Assembly: GCA_022113835.1 (NCBI GenBank)
Contig: JAILWY010000007.1
Location: 8,905,001-8,969,000, forward strand
Direction of reading: 5' to 3'
Length of the DNA stretch: 64,000 nt
Source of the DNA: Atopsyche davidsoni
Lineage: Eukaryota > Arthropoda > Insecta > Trichoptera > Hydrobiosidae
The notes under the pieces were generated by a model. The model saw nothing but the letters and a program-made list of their open reading frames with translations, searched no databases and was not told the DNA's origin. The position numbers were made by a program, and so were the translations under genes. Positions 25,437-39,495 of the stretch are shown piece after piece (the stretch's first letter is position 1; each line of letters starts with the position of its first letter).

Positions 25437-27919
25437 GTTTAGATACAGTGACAGGTGATACAGACTCCTCTTTTCCGTTGATACTTGCGTGCTACCACAG
25501 TCTCAGTCTCCACTTTCCGGGCGATAATATGACGTTAAAAGCAATGGGTGCTTTTTATCCAGTACCTCTTCCCGTGGAAGGCACAATACTTGCGGCTCGT
25601 GGGCTTGGAAATGATTGTTTGGAAAAGGACTCGTGAATCGATTTCGCCTCGTTGCGCAAGTGGCTCGCGGTCTCGGTCGCGGGAGGAGTCCGGCTCGGTG
25701 ACGCAACCCGGCGCACGCACACTCCCGAGTGTCACTTTCTCGCACACGACAGCATTGGCACATCCGACGGTCCACATTGAGAAAAAGAAGGCGGCGGCAT
25801 CAGGAGCGGCTCCAGACATCGACCGAGGAAGCTATTTACTCAGAATCGATACGTGCAGTCAATAATCCGATCAAAAAATAAAACTCTAAGACTCGACAGG
25901 GTTTTCGCCTCAAGGGCGAGGGTCCTACATATTTACATAATACTAGGAATCAAAAGCTTTCGTAGAAAAAGCACAAAAGTATAAAAATACGGAATGGCAT
26001 AAAAATGTTTTGTTTCGCTAATGTGATCTTCAGAAAGTACTTGCTGTCAAAAACATTTTATTTGTTCAGAAAGATCGTTATCTACTTAACTTATAAGGAT
26101 ATATTTAATCTGATTGGCATTACTTATTTTTTTAGAACCAGGACTCAAATGAAACATAAAATATTATTGAAATGGATGTAACTTGCTTGCCCTCTTTTTA
26201 ATAATTTTTCAACTATTTTTTTGAGTCCCTCGGCCGCCCCTGCATTTTTCGTATTTTTTTTGTATTCCTGACAAAAGACTGCCTACTTTGGTAGTGTAAA
26301 CTTTTTACACTTATACGTTGCGAAAATGACAGAATTTCGGTTTTTTTGTAATATTTACATTTTACAAGCCAGAATCTTTAAAATTATACTCCTGCGAACA
26401 AAATTATGCTGTTTTATTTTTCGTTCAAGATTTCTTCTTTACGCAACCACTCATTATTTTAATGTATTTCCAAAAACAGAATCAATGCCAATCTCAGATT
26501 GGAGAAGAATACTTACATACAATAGGCAACATGAATATTTTAAAGTATATTTTCTATGCAGTTTGAAAACAAAAATATAACAAACTTAGCTACAAAGTCC
26601 AATGTTTACGCAAATTAGTAATAATTAAATAGTATTGGAACGTATCGATCGATAAATCCACGTTTTGTTTATGTCAGAATCAGTTCAGATCGAATATGTA
26701 TATTATATTTTAATATTATTCCACAGGATTGGTGGACCTTCGGACATAGTTCCCAAAATCCATAATGTAAAATTATATATACACAGTATTTCAAAACTCA
26801 AGGTAAAAAAAACATCAACAACTTCTTGGTATCACAATAAACAGCAAAATTATATTAATCAAGTTATCGTCATCAAAATATATTAAAATTATAAATATAG
26901 AAAAAACACTGTGCTTTTTGATTGAAAAAATATCTTTATAAGTTTTTAACATCCTGATTAGCACTGTACAACTTTTTCAAATATTGTTTTAAACATCACT
27001 GGTCTGCCAAATGACGACCATTTTCGTTAAGGGAATTTTAGACTCCTCACTCGGTCGATCCGAGTCCGGATGATTTCCGCAAGTAGTTTTAAAATGTTTT
27101 TAAAAAAATGTTGGAAAATAATGAAGACTCCATTGCACAACATCTGCTGGTCTGGCGGCGGAGGACTCACTGGCGTTTCGTAAAATGGACTTAATATAAG
27201 TGCTGATTGGACATCTGCACTGGATTCGGGGCTGACTGTTTAATGTCCAGATATGAAGCAATCCGCTGTCAATAAGCACAGAGTATTTAAAATTAATTTT
27301 ATAGTATTAACAGCACAGAAGCAACAGTATTTTTTCAACACGCATATGCTTATTAAGAGTGGTCAGTGATTAGCACGCTTGCTTGATTACAATAAATACT
27401 TACAATAGATTATCTGAGCTACGATGCTAGACATTAGCTCGAACAAAACTTAAAATAAAATAATTCTAGAGACCGGCTGGTTTTTTTTTTTTATGCCATT
27501 GTATTTTTTTTTCTCATTGCTGTTTCCAAGGTGCTAACTTCAAGCAAAAGAGTGAAGAATCGTGTGGTTGTTTTGATGGTTTTGTTAGCGCGGGAGGAGG
27601 AACCGTCTGGCGGTGGTCAGTGGCGGACCTCGTGCCCTACCCCGGGGCCCTCAATTGGCCGCCCCCCTCCCGCGCCGCCACTGCGGGCGAGCGGTCCAGA
27701 CACAAATAAACAATAACAAATTGGCACGGGAAAAAAAAAACGAAGCGGGGCTGAGCAGCGGCTGCGTTACCAGGACGTGCGCACTCAGCTTCCTATACTA
27801 AAATATAATGCCAAGTTTATCAGAAAATATTTTGAAACAAAACTTATAGTAATACGTAGAAGCGAGAAATAATAATAATAATAAAATATTATATAAATAT
27901 ATATATATATATATATATA
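25437..27919. other. Intergenic with two GC-rich islands
   Basis: A CpG-rich island at 25610-25860 (open on both strands, rich in CGC/GCG words, no domain) and a second at 27590-27780 that opens with CAGTGGCGG and has the inverse CCGCCACTG at about 27684. Between them is plain AT-rich sequence, with a SINE A-box-like scrap at about 27362-27390. Confidence 0.35.
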
Positions 27920-28343
27920 CAGTAATACCCCGCTTTACGCGAGGGATACGTTCCGGAAAAAATCGCGTCAAGTGAAATTCGCGTATATCGGGGTTTACGA
28001 TTAAACATACATACATAGTCAAAACTTAATACAAAAATATACGAATCATTTGAATCAATCACTTTAATTCTAAAAAAAAAACTTTATGCAGTATTACATG
28101 TTATTTTTACTGAAAAATACATCTATTGTCTTTTGGGTAGCGTTTCTTTTACGTGCTTGTAAAATACGTTCATAACACCCAACGCTGTTTTTAATTGTTA
28201 AGTGAAGTCAATGACTACATTATGTTCATACACATTGTTAAAATAAGAAATTCGCGTAATGCGAGGCATTTTAACGCGAAATTTTAAATTCGCGTTATAG
28301 TGAAACCGCGCATAACGGGTTCGCGTAAAGCGGGGTATTACTG
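27920..28343. mobile_element. Tc1/mariner or pogo-type MITE, 424 bp
   Basis: The 23-bp terminal inverted repeats are identical (starting CAGTAATACCCCGCTTTACG), and each side is flanked by TA, the target duplication of the Tc1/mariner/pogo superfamily. Sub-terminal CGCG-rich repeats also pair. No transposase. Perfect ends suggest fairly recent insertion, into a (TA)n microsatellite. Confidence 0.8.
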
Positions 28344-31300
28344 TATATAGCTTCGATTATACGTGCAATTTCATTTAATTAACCAGGAAGTTGTTGTGGT
28401 ACAAAACAAACTTTTTCTTATATATTTCTTATATAATCGAAGTAAAAGTTATTTAATTGCTCGAGGCCTCAAAGCGCTCATTTTTGTTAGGTAAATATTG
28501 CTTGAATTGTAAATATTTAGAAATTACATTTAATTTGAGTCTGCGGTAGATGCAACAATGTCTTCAGATCATATTTCATTTGAACATCACAAATAGACTG
28601 TAATAATTAATTAAATTATCTATCGTTTAATTATCTATCGGTCTAATAAGAAAATCTCGCTTCTCTGTTATTCGAGGCGCCCTTTGATTTTATGCTGCTC
28701 AGTGGTGTCACGTAAATAAATATTAGTTGTTACAGAAAATATACTGTTCAAAAATAGTTCACATTAGAAATATCCGATGGATATATATATATATATATAT
28801 ATATAAGAAGTTTTATGAATATTATTACAAAAATGTTTTTTTTATTATATTTAATTTTACGTTATAGAAAACAAACCTCACTATTTTTTAATTGTATCTT
28901 AGAGTATTGAAAATACATAGAAAAATCATGTCAGTCAAGGGATAAGTGAATGCTTCTAACATGTTTTCGAACAAATGTTATTAACTAATTTTTTTTGTAA
29001 GAATTATAGTACAAGATCGATTAGTTTTTTTTTAGATTTTCTAGTTTAGTTTGTAACCGGTTTAATTTTAACACTGCACGAAGACTTTTTCGTTATAATA
29101 AAACTTACTAAGCAGGCTTTTTTATTTATATTTATTGAACCTTCTCAGATTTAAATTAAATATTGCCCAAGCCTGAATCTTTTTAAGCGATGTAAAAATG
29201 TTGGGATGCTCTATTCTCGGCGTTCTAAGTTTGTTAAAGATATTAAAAATTATTAAGTTCTTTTTTTTTTTTAAATTATAGAACTTGTTGTTTTTTTTCT
29301 GTCGTGATGTATACAAGTAATTTGTATCAATAAATATATATGAGGGTAACAAGTGGCAATGGGCACTATCGGGCGTCGACTCCTTGTCCTCGTACTCCGC
29401 CACTGAGTGAAGGCATATTATATTTATGTGTCGCGTTATCATCTGTTTACCCGACAACTATTTTTATTTCAGTGAAGATAGTGCTGTCCATTATACTATA
29501 TTATAAATATTATATGACAGTGGTGCAATGACTCCACAATTATTATTGTCATTAAGTGGACAATGATCCAGGAGAGGCAAAATGCGCACACGTCGGGCGA
29601 CCATTCATCGGGAAAGCAGTCGAACCTCAAGTGAAAGTCAGGAAATCTAAAAAGCAAAACAATCTATTAAATAAAATTAAACACGAAATGATTGCAATTT
29701 TTTAAAATTATATTGGTTATATACTCCTTAAGAATTACCAAAAAAAAATCTTACTTGTTTAAAATAAAATCAGTGTTCATTGCATATTCATTAAAAATAA
29801 GATGATTTTAAAAAAAAAGTTTTTTGTTTAGGTTAGTGAATTTAATAATTTCATAATCATTAAGTTTTTTGAAATTATTGAGCAAGTTAATTTGTAAATC
29901 AAGTTTTATTTAATATGATGCGTTTTGATGTAAATTCACTTTGTAACATAAAATTATTTGAAAATGAACGTCAAGTTAATGTAAAATTTTTAATTACTTA
30001 TTAACTTTTTTTAAATTATTTAAAATGCGGATCATAATATCGCACAGGGTGACCGTGCGTTCTCGCTGCGGGGGACTGCATCCATTAATAGACATGCAAG
30101 GGTACCAGTGCAATACACAAAACCACATAAAACCATGCAAGTACATGATAAAATTATATACACACATACTTGTTGACGCTCATATATAATACATATCAGT
30201 ACTCGAGGCTATCTGGAGAAATTAATTTTGATATTTTATGATTTATTTCCAATTTATCTACGTCCAAGGATTGGTTATTTATCATAAGAGAAATAATTGT
30301 TTTGACTACTCGGATACAAAGTAACAGAAATTAATTAAATTGACGCTATATTCGATTTCTTAAGAGATTTGTCTTTTGTTTTTAAAAATTGTTTTTATCT
30401 ACTGAATATATTAAATAAACTAAAATCAAAATATTATCATTAATTATTCCATCATATTTCTGCAGTTCTCTAAAACATATGTTTTTATCCACACCACGTA
30501 TGCAAAGAGTGTCACTTATTTAATTTCCCCTTATTTATCTTTAAACAATACAATTAAACTTTCCTAAAAAGCTCTACTTAGCAATTAAACACAAATACAT
30601 AATATGATATTTTAATATTACAAGTATTTTTCCATTAAAATTACTAACAAGGATATGTGTTATAATTTTCTTGTTGTGATATTTAAATAGAATTTTATAA
30701 ATTATCCGATATTTAATAAATCCAATTGATTGGTTAGATTTTGGTCTGACCTGGTGACCTGCCCGTGCCCTTCGGGTCTATATAAGTTAAATTTTAAATC
30801 ATTTAATTTTATCCGTAAAGTGTCCTTTTATCTCTGGGTTTATTCCATTGCATGATATATTAATTTAATTACTCATTAATATATCATTGGCAAATGTAGA
30901 AAATATTTAAGTTACGCTGATAACAAAATCGCTAATTCAATACTTTTAACCTTCAGATTATTTTATTAGTTACAGCAAAATATTTTTTTTATTATAAATA
31001 AAAAATTATATTGATATCTGTTTTGGGTATAATTTCTTTAGGGATGGCTTCTATCTAAATCTCAAAATTTTTGGTAGACCGTGTTTTTAATATTTGCAAC
31101 AAATTTAAAACTTTTGATATTTTTTTAACAGATAATAATGTTAAAAATAAATAATCACATTTGCATGATTTCTTAAAAACACAAATACTTTATAATGATA
31201 AAATTTTAGACAATGCGAAGAATTCTCATAGAGCATGTATTTATTTAATTAATAAAAATTAATTGGTATTTTATATAAATAATGTTTTAGCAAAAAATAT

Positions 31301-32420
31301 TGAATATTGCTTTTTTTTCATCTATAGTAATAACTAAGATTCCAAAATATATCAACGTGGGATATTTCAAAATTCATAGTGCCATTCAAAAAGCAAGTAT
31401 CTGAAGCCTACCAATGATTTATAATTTAATTTAATAATGATGTCAACATATTTATTTTAAATTTAATAAAATTGAATACAAGAAAATTGCTTAAATGCGT
31501 CAAGTAAAATATTATTTCATGACATTCAAAAATTTTAGTTCATCGATAATTTATTTTGAGTGTCCCAAAGAATCGCGATGATTTTCCCGTTTTTGTTTTT
31601 TTTTTTTTTTTATAATAACAACGTCTTTTAAAGAGTACCATTTTTCTAATTATTTTGTTACAAAAATAGTTATAAACAAAAATAATTAATTCCACGAAAT
31701 GACGTGTAGTTCACGATATGTCTTTAACTTTTATTATGAAAATTAATAAATTTATTCCATCTAGCAGCTAACGCCATCAACAGTTTTCATGTTAAACACA
31801 TCCTGAAGAATTATCGCTGAATCAAATTAAATATCGATAGCAATATAAATTTAGCCATCATAACACACGGCCTGATTCCCCAGATTAGCGACACGTTTTC
31901 ATCGGCCGTGACACTCAAAAATCTGTGTAATTTAATTATTTATCGGTGTTGCTGGATTATTTTAATTTGGCAATGATTAATAATTTCGCAGGCGCATATT
32001 AAGTGTGATAATTTCAAGACAAGTTCTTCTACTAGTTACACAAGTCGACTAATAAATTTCAAAACCATACATTAAAATCTAGAACATCAAGAAATAAAGC
32101 CATTAAAATATTTTCTGCTTAAATGTCAAATTTGCAAAAAAATATTATTGCATATCGCGTTTGGGATATTTGATTTTAATTTTAAATCCCATATGATAAA
32201 TCAACCTTTATTAAATATTTTAATATTTATATGATAATGATTTTTCTTCTGTCAATATTTCATGGGCGTTTTAGTTATTTTTTCAGGACATGTGATGAAA
32301 TGATTGTAGCAAATGGCGTCAAACTTGCCTACCCTGGCGTATCAACATTTAAATCGATCAATATATCCATGAAAGAAGAAAGAACCCAAATAATAATAAA
32401 ATTACGAATTTTAAACAAGC
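28344..32420. other. Intergenic, very AT-rich, nothing recognised
   Basis: Low-complexity A/T sequence with an (AT)n run at 28781-28805 and no convincing gene or element. The phrase TCATCGGCCGTGACACTCAA near 31900 recurs with two changes near 24079. Confidence 0.5.
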
Positions 32421-32427
32421 TGAAATG

Positions 32428-32505
32428 GCGTCCTGTTTTGTTTTGTTTAGGCAATAACTAATTTATCCAAAAACATCAAAAATAACAGGACGCTCTTGTC
32501 TAACT
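32428..32505. repeat. Possible palindromic MITE relative
   Basis: GCGTCCTGTT and AACAGGACGC face each other about 50 bp apart, and the inner GGACGC matches the arm of the palindromic family. The outer arms are unclear. Confidence 0.35.
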
Positions 32506-32577
32506 ACCGTTCGTTTATCGGTTGAGCTTCAGCGTGAACAGGGCGCTTTAATATTCTAAAGAGCTTCAATTGCATGA

Positions 32578-32892
32578 ATGCATTTCGTTTCATCGTCATT
32601 GTTCATCGCTCATATCGCGCGTCTTTGGATGCTGTCCAGCTTTTCAAGTCAGAATGGAAGGATAATAAATATAGGATTTCATCGATTAATTTCTTCTTTC
32701 ATCGTAAAAGATACGACTTGCATGCACTGTGGCGATGTTCTTGATAGGCGTCAGTATGATTTATTAATCTGGTCTTGCTTTGCGCCTCGGCGTCTCCATG
32801 AGCGTGATATATGCAGCATGCTGTTTTATGACAATGGTGATGAGTTACGAATAAAAAAATTAATTAAATATTTTATTTCAAATAGTCACTAG
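32578..32892 (+). pseudogene. Non-LTR retrotransposon, C-terminal zinc-knuckle region fragment
   Basis: A 104-codon open frame. Near its middle it reads DTTCMHCGDVLDRRQYDLLI followed by WSCFAPRRLHERD: the C-x2-C...H/Y-x-L-x-W-x-C layout, with an RR-L stretch after it, that closes the reverse-transcriptase polyprotein of several LINE clades. In family members a histidine usually sits where this copy has Tyr-Asp. Nothing of the catalytic RT domain is seen upstream, so it is a 5'-truncated relic. The short open frame at 32231-32461 might be unrelated flank. Confidence 0.5.
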
Positions 32893-33009
32893 ACGATGTA
32901 CTGTGCTTTTATGCGAGAATCCTTAAATCCAAGAGAGTCTCACTCAGAAAGCGCAAAGAAACTCCTGACGATTGATAAAAAAGCGTTATGTCTCCTATTT
33001 TTCCTATAC

Positions 33010-33135
33010 TGATTGTCCAGGAAAAAGAGACATTTGAAGGAGAAAACTAACGTGGAAGTCAGGAGTTTAGTCAAATTGGCATATGTTCAGTAAGATGGTC
33101 ACCGACCTCTTCTGAGGAGAGGCACTTAAGTAAGA
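33010..33135 (+). mobile_element. RTE-like LINE 3' fragment
   Basis: GGCATATGTTCAGTAAGATG, GTCACCGACCTCTTCTGAGG and AGAGGCACTT match the segment at 12000-12060 over about 55 bp with few changes. The preceding bases also translate in part (VQEKETFEGEN) like the GKIEGKR stretch of these elements. Confidence 0.5.
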
Positions 33136-36100
33136 AGACGATGTTCTCGTATTATTCTCCATTACCTAGTTTTAGTTAATAGGCCTTGAATACTTGCCTT
33201 ATATAATCTAATCTAATATACTTGCATTAATAAATCGTTTTTAGCTTTTATCAAAGGTGTGAAGATTTTTAAAGTTAACTTTCAAAAATATGTCAGACGC
33301 CGTCGTGAAGGACATGTGTAGTTTTTTTCTTCGTATTTTGTAAAGAGAAATAACTGCCTGAGTCCACAACACGTCAGATTGTTTTTATACCGGGTAAGAA
33401 TTTGCTGAGACAATATTTTTAGTGAATTCTACCTGTAAGGAGATTATTATTTACAATTTTTGAACACCTGAGCAAATATACGGCATTCCAGTGCTTCCAA
33501 GTAGAATATATTACAATAAAATAAAAATGTTTATACATATATATTAATTTTAATTTTTTTACATAATTTATTTAGTAGAATTTTTTTTTCGTGGCGCTCT
33601 CTGTTGAACAACGTCAAAGCTCTTTAATTTGATAAAAAAATATATTGATAGTTTATAAGTACAAATATTATTTAGCAAGGAAATAATTTTTACTTAAAAT
33701 CAACCAAAATTAACAGCGGTTTTCTCTAAAACTAAAAACACATTTTATGAAAATCGAATGTTTTAGAAGCCTACGTAAAGTAAATTTGTTCAAACTTACA
33801 TAATTTTAATATGTGTATCTTATTTGTGTCTAGTTTGAATCGGTTTTATTTAGGTTGCACACATCTGAATATTGAAAAACTTTTATCCAATGATATAATA
33901 ATCATAATTACACGAATTAATTAAAAAAAATTATTTTAATTTTGAGAAATCACCTCTTCATAAATTATTAAATTGAGATTGTATTTCAACCCTATTATTA
34001 AGAATCGGGAGCTGAAAATTGATGGACAATATTATTGCAACAGTGTCCAAAATCTGCAATATGAAGGGATCTCCTGTATATACTATACAAATGTGAAATT
34101 TAAGAGCTGATCAGCTTTTAGTTTTTAATATTAAGCTTCATTTTTTATACAACGATACCACTAGAATGAGAAGAGATATCTTGCTTATTATTAGCGTGAT
34201 GTACATTCGATTCGAAGAGTTGAATGTAGTATTTTACAGTGTCTAAGCTTATTTGGTTTTAACATTAAGTATTGAAATCTATATAAAGAAAATGTATATA
34301 AAGAAAAACACGTGTCGTTCGTCTTGTACTACAGTGGGTTTGCTTCGTTTTATAGATCAAAATGACATGTCTGATATTATGTGCTAGTTAATCAAGTGTA
34401 CCTTTTTTGCTAACACAGCTTGAGGGTTAAAGGTTAGAAGTATTGTTGACCAATTTAAAACGCTGTAAGTCATGATAGCACATCTTCTCCTTCTCCGGAT
34501 TAGGGTCTCTTCAATATTCCCCCTGTCACTTATTGACAGCCATTAGGCGCGCGGGCACGACCAACACATTATATTGATAACAATCAACGCACTTTGTAAT
34601 ATTCACGACACGTTTAAAAATAGCAAAGCAAAGGATCACCACGATCCAAAAATACACTCGGCATACAGTTACACAGTTCTTGTTACCTTTTTAAATATAC
34701 GTGTATGTTTTCAATTATTATAGGCACGCGTGATTTATGAATCTCTTATATGTTACTATCAAAATTTGTTAACAATGTCTACACCAAAATTACACCTGGA
34801 AAATATATATTTCTCAAGCTATAATTTTTTGCTTTTCTTGTTGTAATTTATAAAATAAAAATAACGAGTATCCAAAAGGTTTTGGTAGCCGTTGTTATTA
34901 GATGGTATTGGGTATTTTCTGTCGTCTTCCGAGGTTTCGATCCCGGTACCGGGACCATCTTCGTCCCTGAATATGGTTACGAGAAATCTTAATATTCATA
35001 ATAAATTACTAACACTGTTCCAGCAATGTTGTTTGATTCATCTAAAATTCTTGGGACATCTTTGGGTGTGAATAACGATTCTGTTTTTTATAAACACAAT
35101 GCTCGTAGAATCGTAAATAATGGTCGGTTAAAACCTGACCGTGGCAAGTATTCGGGAACATGAGCATTTACTCCAAGCTCGATCCTGCTTCGCTAGCTAT
35201 CAGGAGAAAAATAAATTGTTGATTGTTGACTTAAGTTGGCAACCGATTTGCAATCACCCAATATCGACCTGCCTACCTGGAGTGTATTATATTTTTCGTA
35301 TTATTATCTTTTATAGTTTGAGCATTTGAATCAATACCAAAATCACACGCGCAATATTAGGGAATACGCCCTTAAAGAGTTAGCATGTTATTAACCATTC
35401 GTGTTTTTTGTTACCATATAAAAATTTATCGCAAATAATAATTATTTACTCACTATTAATAGTATCAATTAAAATATAAAAAAGTGGATATATTACAAAA
35501 GAAATAGAAGTGTTCATGCACAATATTGCATACAATGCCATGTAGCTAAGTACTGTTGTTGCAACAGATATCACAGTTGGCTCAGTCTCTGTTATTTATT
35601 ATGCATTTACGCCGGGATGCATTATCTTTTAATAAACAAACAAAGTAATTAAATGCACTTGTCTTTGTATGCGATTACTGATCCTTTGTAAATGACAAAA
35701 ACAAATAAAAACCCGTTTACTTTTTACTAAGAAGGTAAATATTTCGACTTATTTCCCCCAAAACATCGTATAATAAAAATTTTGCCATAATAGAACTGAG
35801 GTTAATTTTATAAAATATAACACTACTGTTTCATAATTGTATAACAATAATTTATAACAAAATAATGTTTGTGATTTTTTTTAGTATAAAACAAATATCA
35901 GAACCTATAAACATTATCCGCAGTGTAAAACTTTGATATATTAGTTTAGACATACGCTAAAGTCTTTATACTTGGCAATAGCTACAAGGGTGCTTTAAAT
36001 ATGACATACCATGGATTAACCAGTTGATTTGTGCGTTATAACGTGAAAATATTTTTAAATTTCAGATTTAAAAACCAGAAAAAAATAATTACTTCATATT

Positions 36101-39100
36101 TGACTTACTTGTTATTCCTATCTCATGTATTTTTACTAGGTTTTTTTGTATAAGTAGAACATTTTTCAATTCAATGATATTTGAGAAAAATAATCATCTG
36201 TTTCTGTGTCAATTTAAGTGTGATGTGCAGCAATTTTAAATCTATGACATCTATAACAAGAGCATCGTTGCAACATGCTTTTACTTATATTATTATTGCT
36301 GCCCCGAGCAGAAAAACCACTTCGAGAAATAAATTAAATCAATCAACAAATTAGTTATTCTGCATCTTAACTGCATCTTAGTTACTAGAACAACAACTCT
36401 ATAAATTATAATATGAATACAAAAATGTATTTCTTCTCCCTTTGTATGGAAGTTATTTTGCATCGTACCTGTATTAATTACTATTATAAACGGCGTAACC
36501 GTTGTTAGTCATTGTGCAGTGGAAGCAAGCGTGCAGTTGAGCATTCCACATAAATATATTGTTTACCATTTACACAGGTGCTAATTATTTGAATTGTATC
36601 ATATCACATCTTTTAATAGGTATTTTTATGCAAATAAAAGTTGAGACGTTATTTCATGTCTCATTTTGATAAAAAGGTATCACGAACGTGAGACTTCCGT
36701 GTATTGATATTGTCCAGTGGCGTGTGGTCCATGCAAATAACACAGTCGACAGCTGAGCTGTTTATTGTATTTCGCCTCCAGATTAAAACACGAAAATCAT
36801 TACACTCCCAAAATCATATCTTAATCACTTCTTACTAGCTGATCAAATAAAGAGTATATTATAAGTCACAAGTGCATCGTAGATATATTGAGTGATATCT
36901 TATCAGGATTATCGAATATTAAAAGTCTCACTCGAAAACAAATACAACGCGATAATACAGCTGAGTATCGTCTGGGTATTTTAATGAAGGCGTGAAGATA
37001 TCTCCTCGGCCGCGGAGTCGTGGCCATAATTCCGATTCGCCAATTAAGATAAGGTTTCGGTGGACAAGTCTAGCATCACGAGCAACCGAATATTTTGAGT
37101 AAATAAAAAATCTATACATATTTTATCGATTAGTCACGCTTTGTTGATCAGGTTCTATTCAACGGTTGCTATTTTTTATGCGTGCAATAAATACTTGAAT
37201 TAACTGCTTAATTTATGTGTTCTTTCTTGTAAATTAGCAGGACAAAAACACGTTTAGTATTATCAGTTTTCTGTGACAACTTTTTGATTTATGTGGATAG
37301 TTGAATTTTATATTTTTTGTAAAACAGGATGAAAACAAAGTTTCTTTGTCTTTCTTTCTAGAGTTCACGCCTGCATTTATGCAGTGTTTTTTATGTTTTA
37401 GTTTCACATTCGTTAAATATAATTTAGTGTTAAATTTAATTATTCAAGACAAGAAAAACCTACCCGTGAATTCTAGATTCCATTTTCAACATAACAATAC
37501 GAATAACAATATACTATAATATATTTTCCTGCGTGGTTATTTGGCGTGAAATTAACGCTTGTGGACTTGACTATTTTTTAGGTATCATGGTATATCTAGA
37601 AAATTACTAAAACTATTGATCTGGTTGCATTAAATAGCGGAAGGAGTGTGAGCACTACAATTGTGTGAGATCTTCAAATACCTCTTGTAAACCTCTAGAT
37701 TCCACTCGTCTCAAAGCATCCGTATCTAAATCTAACGATGGACCTAACTTCGGTCAGAAATTTTTACTGCAGCATCTAATACAAACAAAGGCTTTAACAC
37801 CTTTGCAACAACGGCTATAAAGAACTACGTGTGATTTTATTGTATGTTCTCCTATAGCCACCTTGTAGTATACAATTGTGCCAGTTAGCACTAACAATGT
37901 TTAAAACAGCATTAACTTTCCTCATGTATATCCGGTTATTAGTAAAAAGTAGACGACGCAACGTAATCGATCTACCATCCTGCATATGACATACCTTTTA
38001 AATTATATCTCCGACTGCACATATTTAATCAGCTGTGTACGGCGACCCACCCATCGATCCCGATAAGACGTCGCGTGTTTACATTTGCCTTCCTTATTTA
38101 TATAATAAATAAATAAATTCTATATAATTCAATATACATACATACATTGACTTGATCGGTAAACTCCAATGTTTACTGATAATGTCAACATTGCTTTCCG
38201 ATGTATTTTTTTTTCATCGCACTAGTCTGCAACTTCGGCGGGCGATTGCGTCAAGCAGGCCGAATTTTTTATCACCTAATTGAGAGTAATTGAAATTAAT
38301 ATTACAAAAAATATTTTAATGGCTACTTTGCGTAAAAAATAACCGATGTTTACCTTTTTTTTGGTGTAATGTTTCTCTGGTGTAATGTCAACCTATTACA
38401 CTACACATTTTCTCAGATCTTATTATTCTTAATTATTGGTATATACTTTGCATTGACTGACTAAATAAATTTGCATCTTTTATAATTGCGAGCTGTCAGT
38501 CAGCCTCTTATTATTAAAAAAAAAAAAAATTCTTTGTAATTCAGTTATGTTCATGCCCAAAGTGTACGCGTGTTTATATGCATATAATATTCTTTCAACA
38601 TTCAATAAATAATTTGCATATTCTAGAAACCACTATCGTTAGGTCAAGCTTGTTTTAGGAAACTTTTATACACAATTCTCGATTCGCTATGATGAATCAT
38701 CCGTTTTCTTTGCACAATATACATGCTGCCTCATGAGCAAATATGCTATCAATCATACCAATATATAAAAGATCCAAGCACCAAGACTTGGAGATTCGAG
38801 TTGAAATGACCGGGTGGAGTCTCAAAAGATGCAGAAGCTGGCGGCTTGCTGAGTCGAAGTACCAAACATCAAGCATGGAGACGTTCACTTTTGAATGTCA
38901 TTGATGATGACGATAATGATATATAGCTTAGGTTATGAAATTTGGTAGTTCACACAGTCCAAAGACGCGCAATTTTATTAAAAAACAATTATTAGTTCGT
39001 ATGTTTTTTTAAAATATATAGTCTACATCTCTACATAATTATATAATAACTCAAGCTGAGTTTTATTGATGCGTCAGTGTTCTCTTTTATAGATATCTTT

Positions 39101-39430
39101 ACAAATATTTTTTTTTATACTATAACAATTAATGACATTTTTTCTGGTATGATGTTTTGTATCTTCAACCACCACCATTATTGTTTAAATCACTGAAAAA
39201 TTTCTGATGGTGGGTGTCATCATGTGGAAACCTTAAAAATATTCAGCATCTCTACTCTTATTTTACTATTTTTTCTCGCGCCTTATTATTTCCTTATAAA
39301 CTCTTGAATCCCCAGAAGCAAACATTTCTTATTAAGAAGAGAGAATATATAAAACATAAAAATAAGCAAAAACACTTAATTTTATTAAACAGGGCAAAGC
39401 ATTTATTATAAAGTGATTGATGCACTGTAG
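33136..39430. other. Intergenic, AT-rich, no gene recognised
   Basis: A possible SINE B-box at about 34933 (GGTTTCGATCCC), an ATGCAAAT octamer at 36731-36738 next to CAGTGGCGTG at 36715, and a 63-codon minus-strand frame at 38697-38888 with no recognisable motif. Otherwise low complexity. Confidence 0.4.
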
Positions 39431-39431
39431 A

Positions 39432-39495
39432 TAGGGACGCCGTTGGCTAATTGCAAATCGATCGCTAGTCGTGTCGCGACGTGTGTAAAGGACTT
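39432..39495 (+). repeat. Palindromic MITE family, right-half copy
   Basis: GGGACGCCGTTGGCTAATTG, CAAATCGATCGCTAGTCGTG and TCGCGACGTGTGTAAAG: the right arm of the family, close to its apparent full-length form. Confidence 0.55.

Noticed and set aside
25548..25865. A 105-codon plus-strand frame in a CpG-rich island
   Set aside because: Opposite-strand frames of similar length exist and no domain is visible; treated as an island, not a gene.
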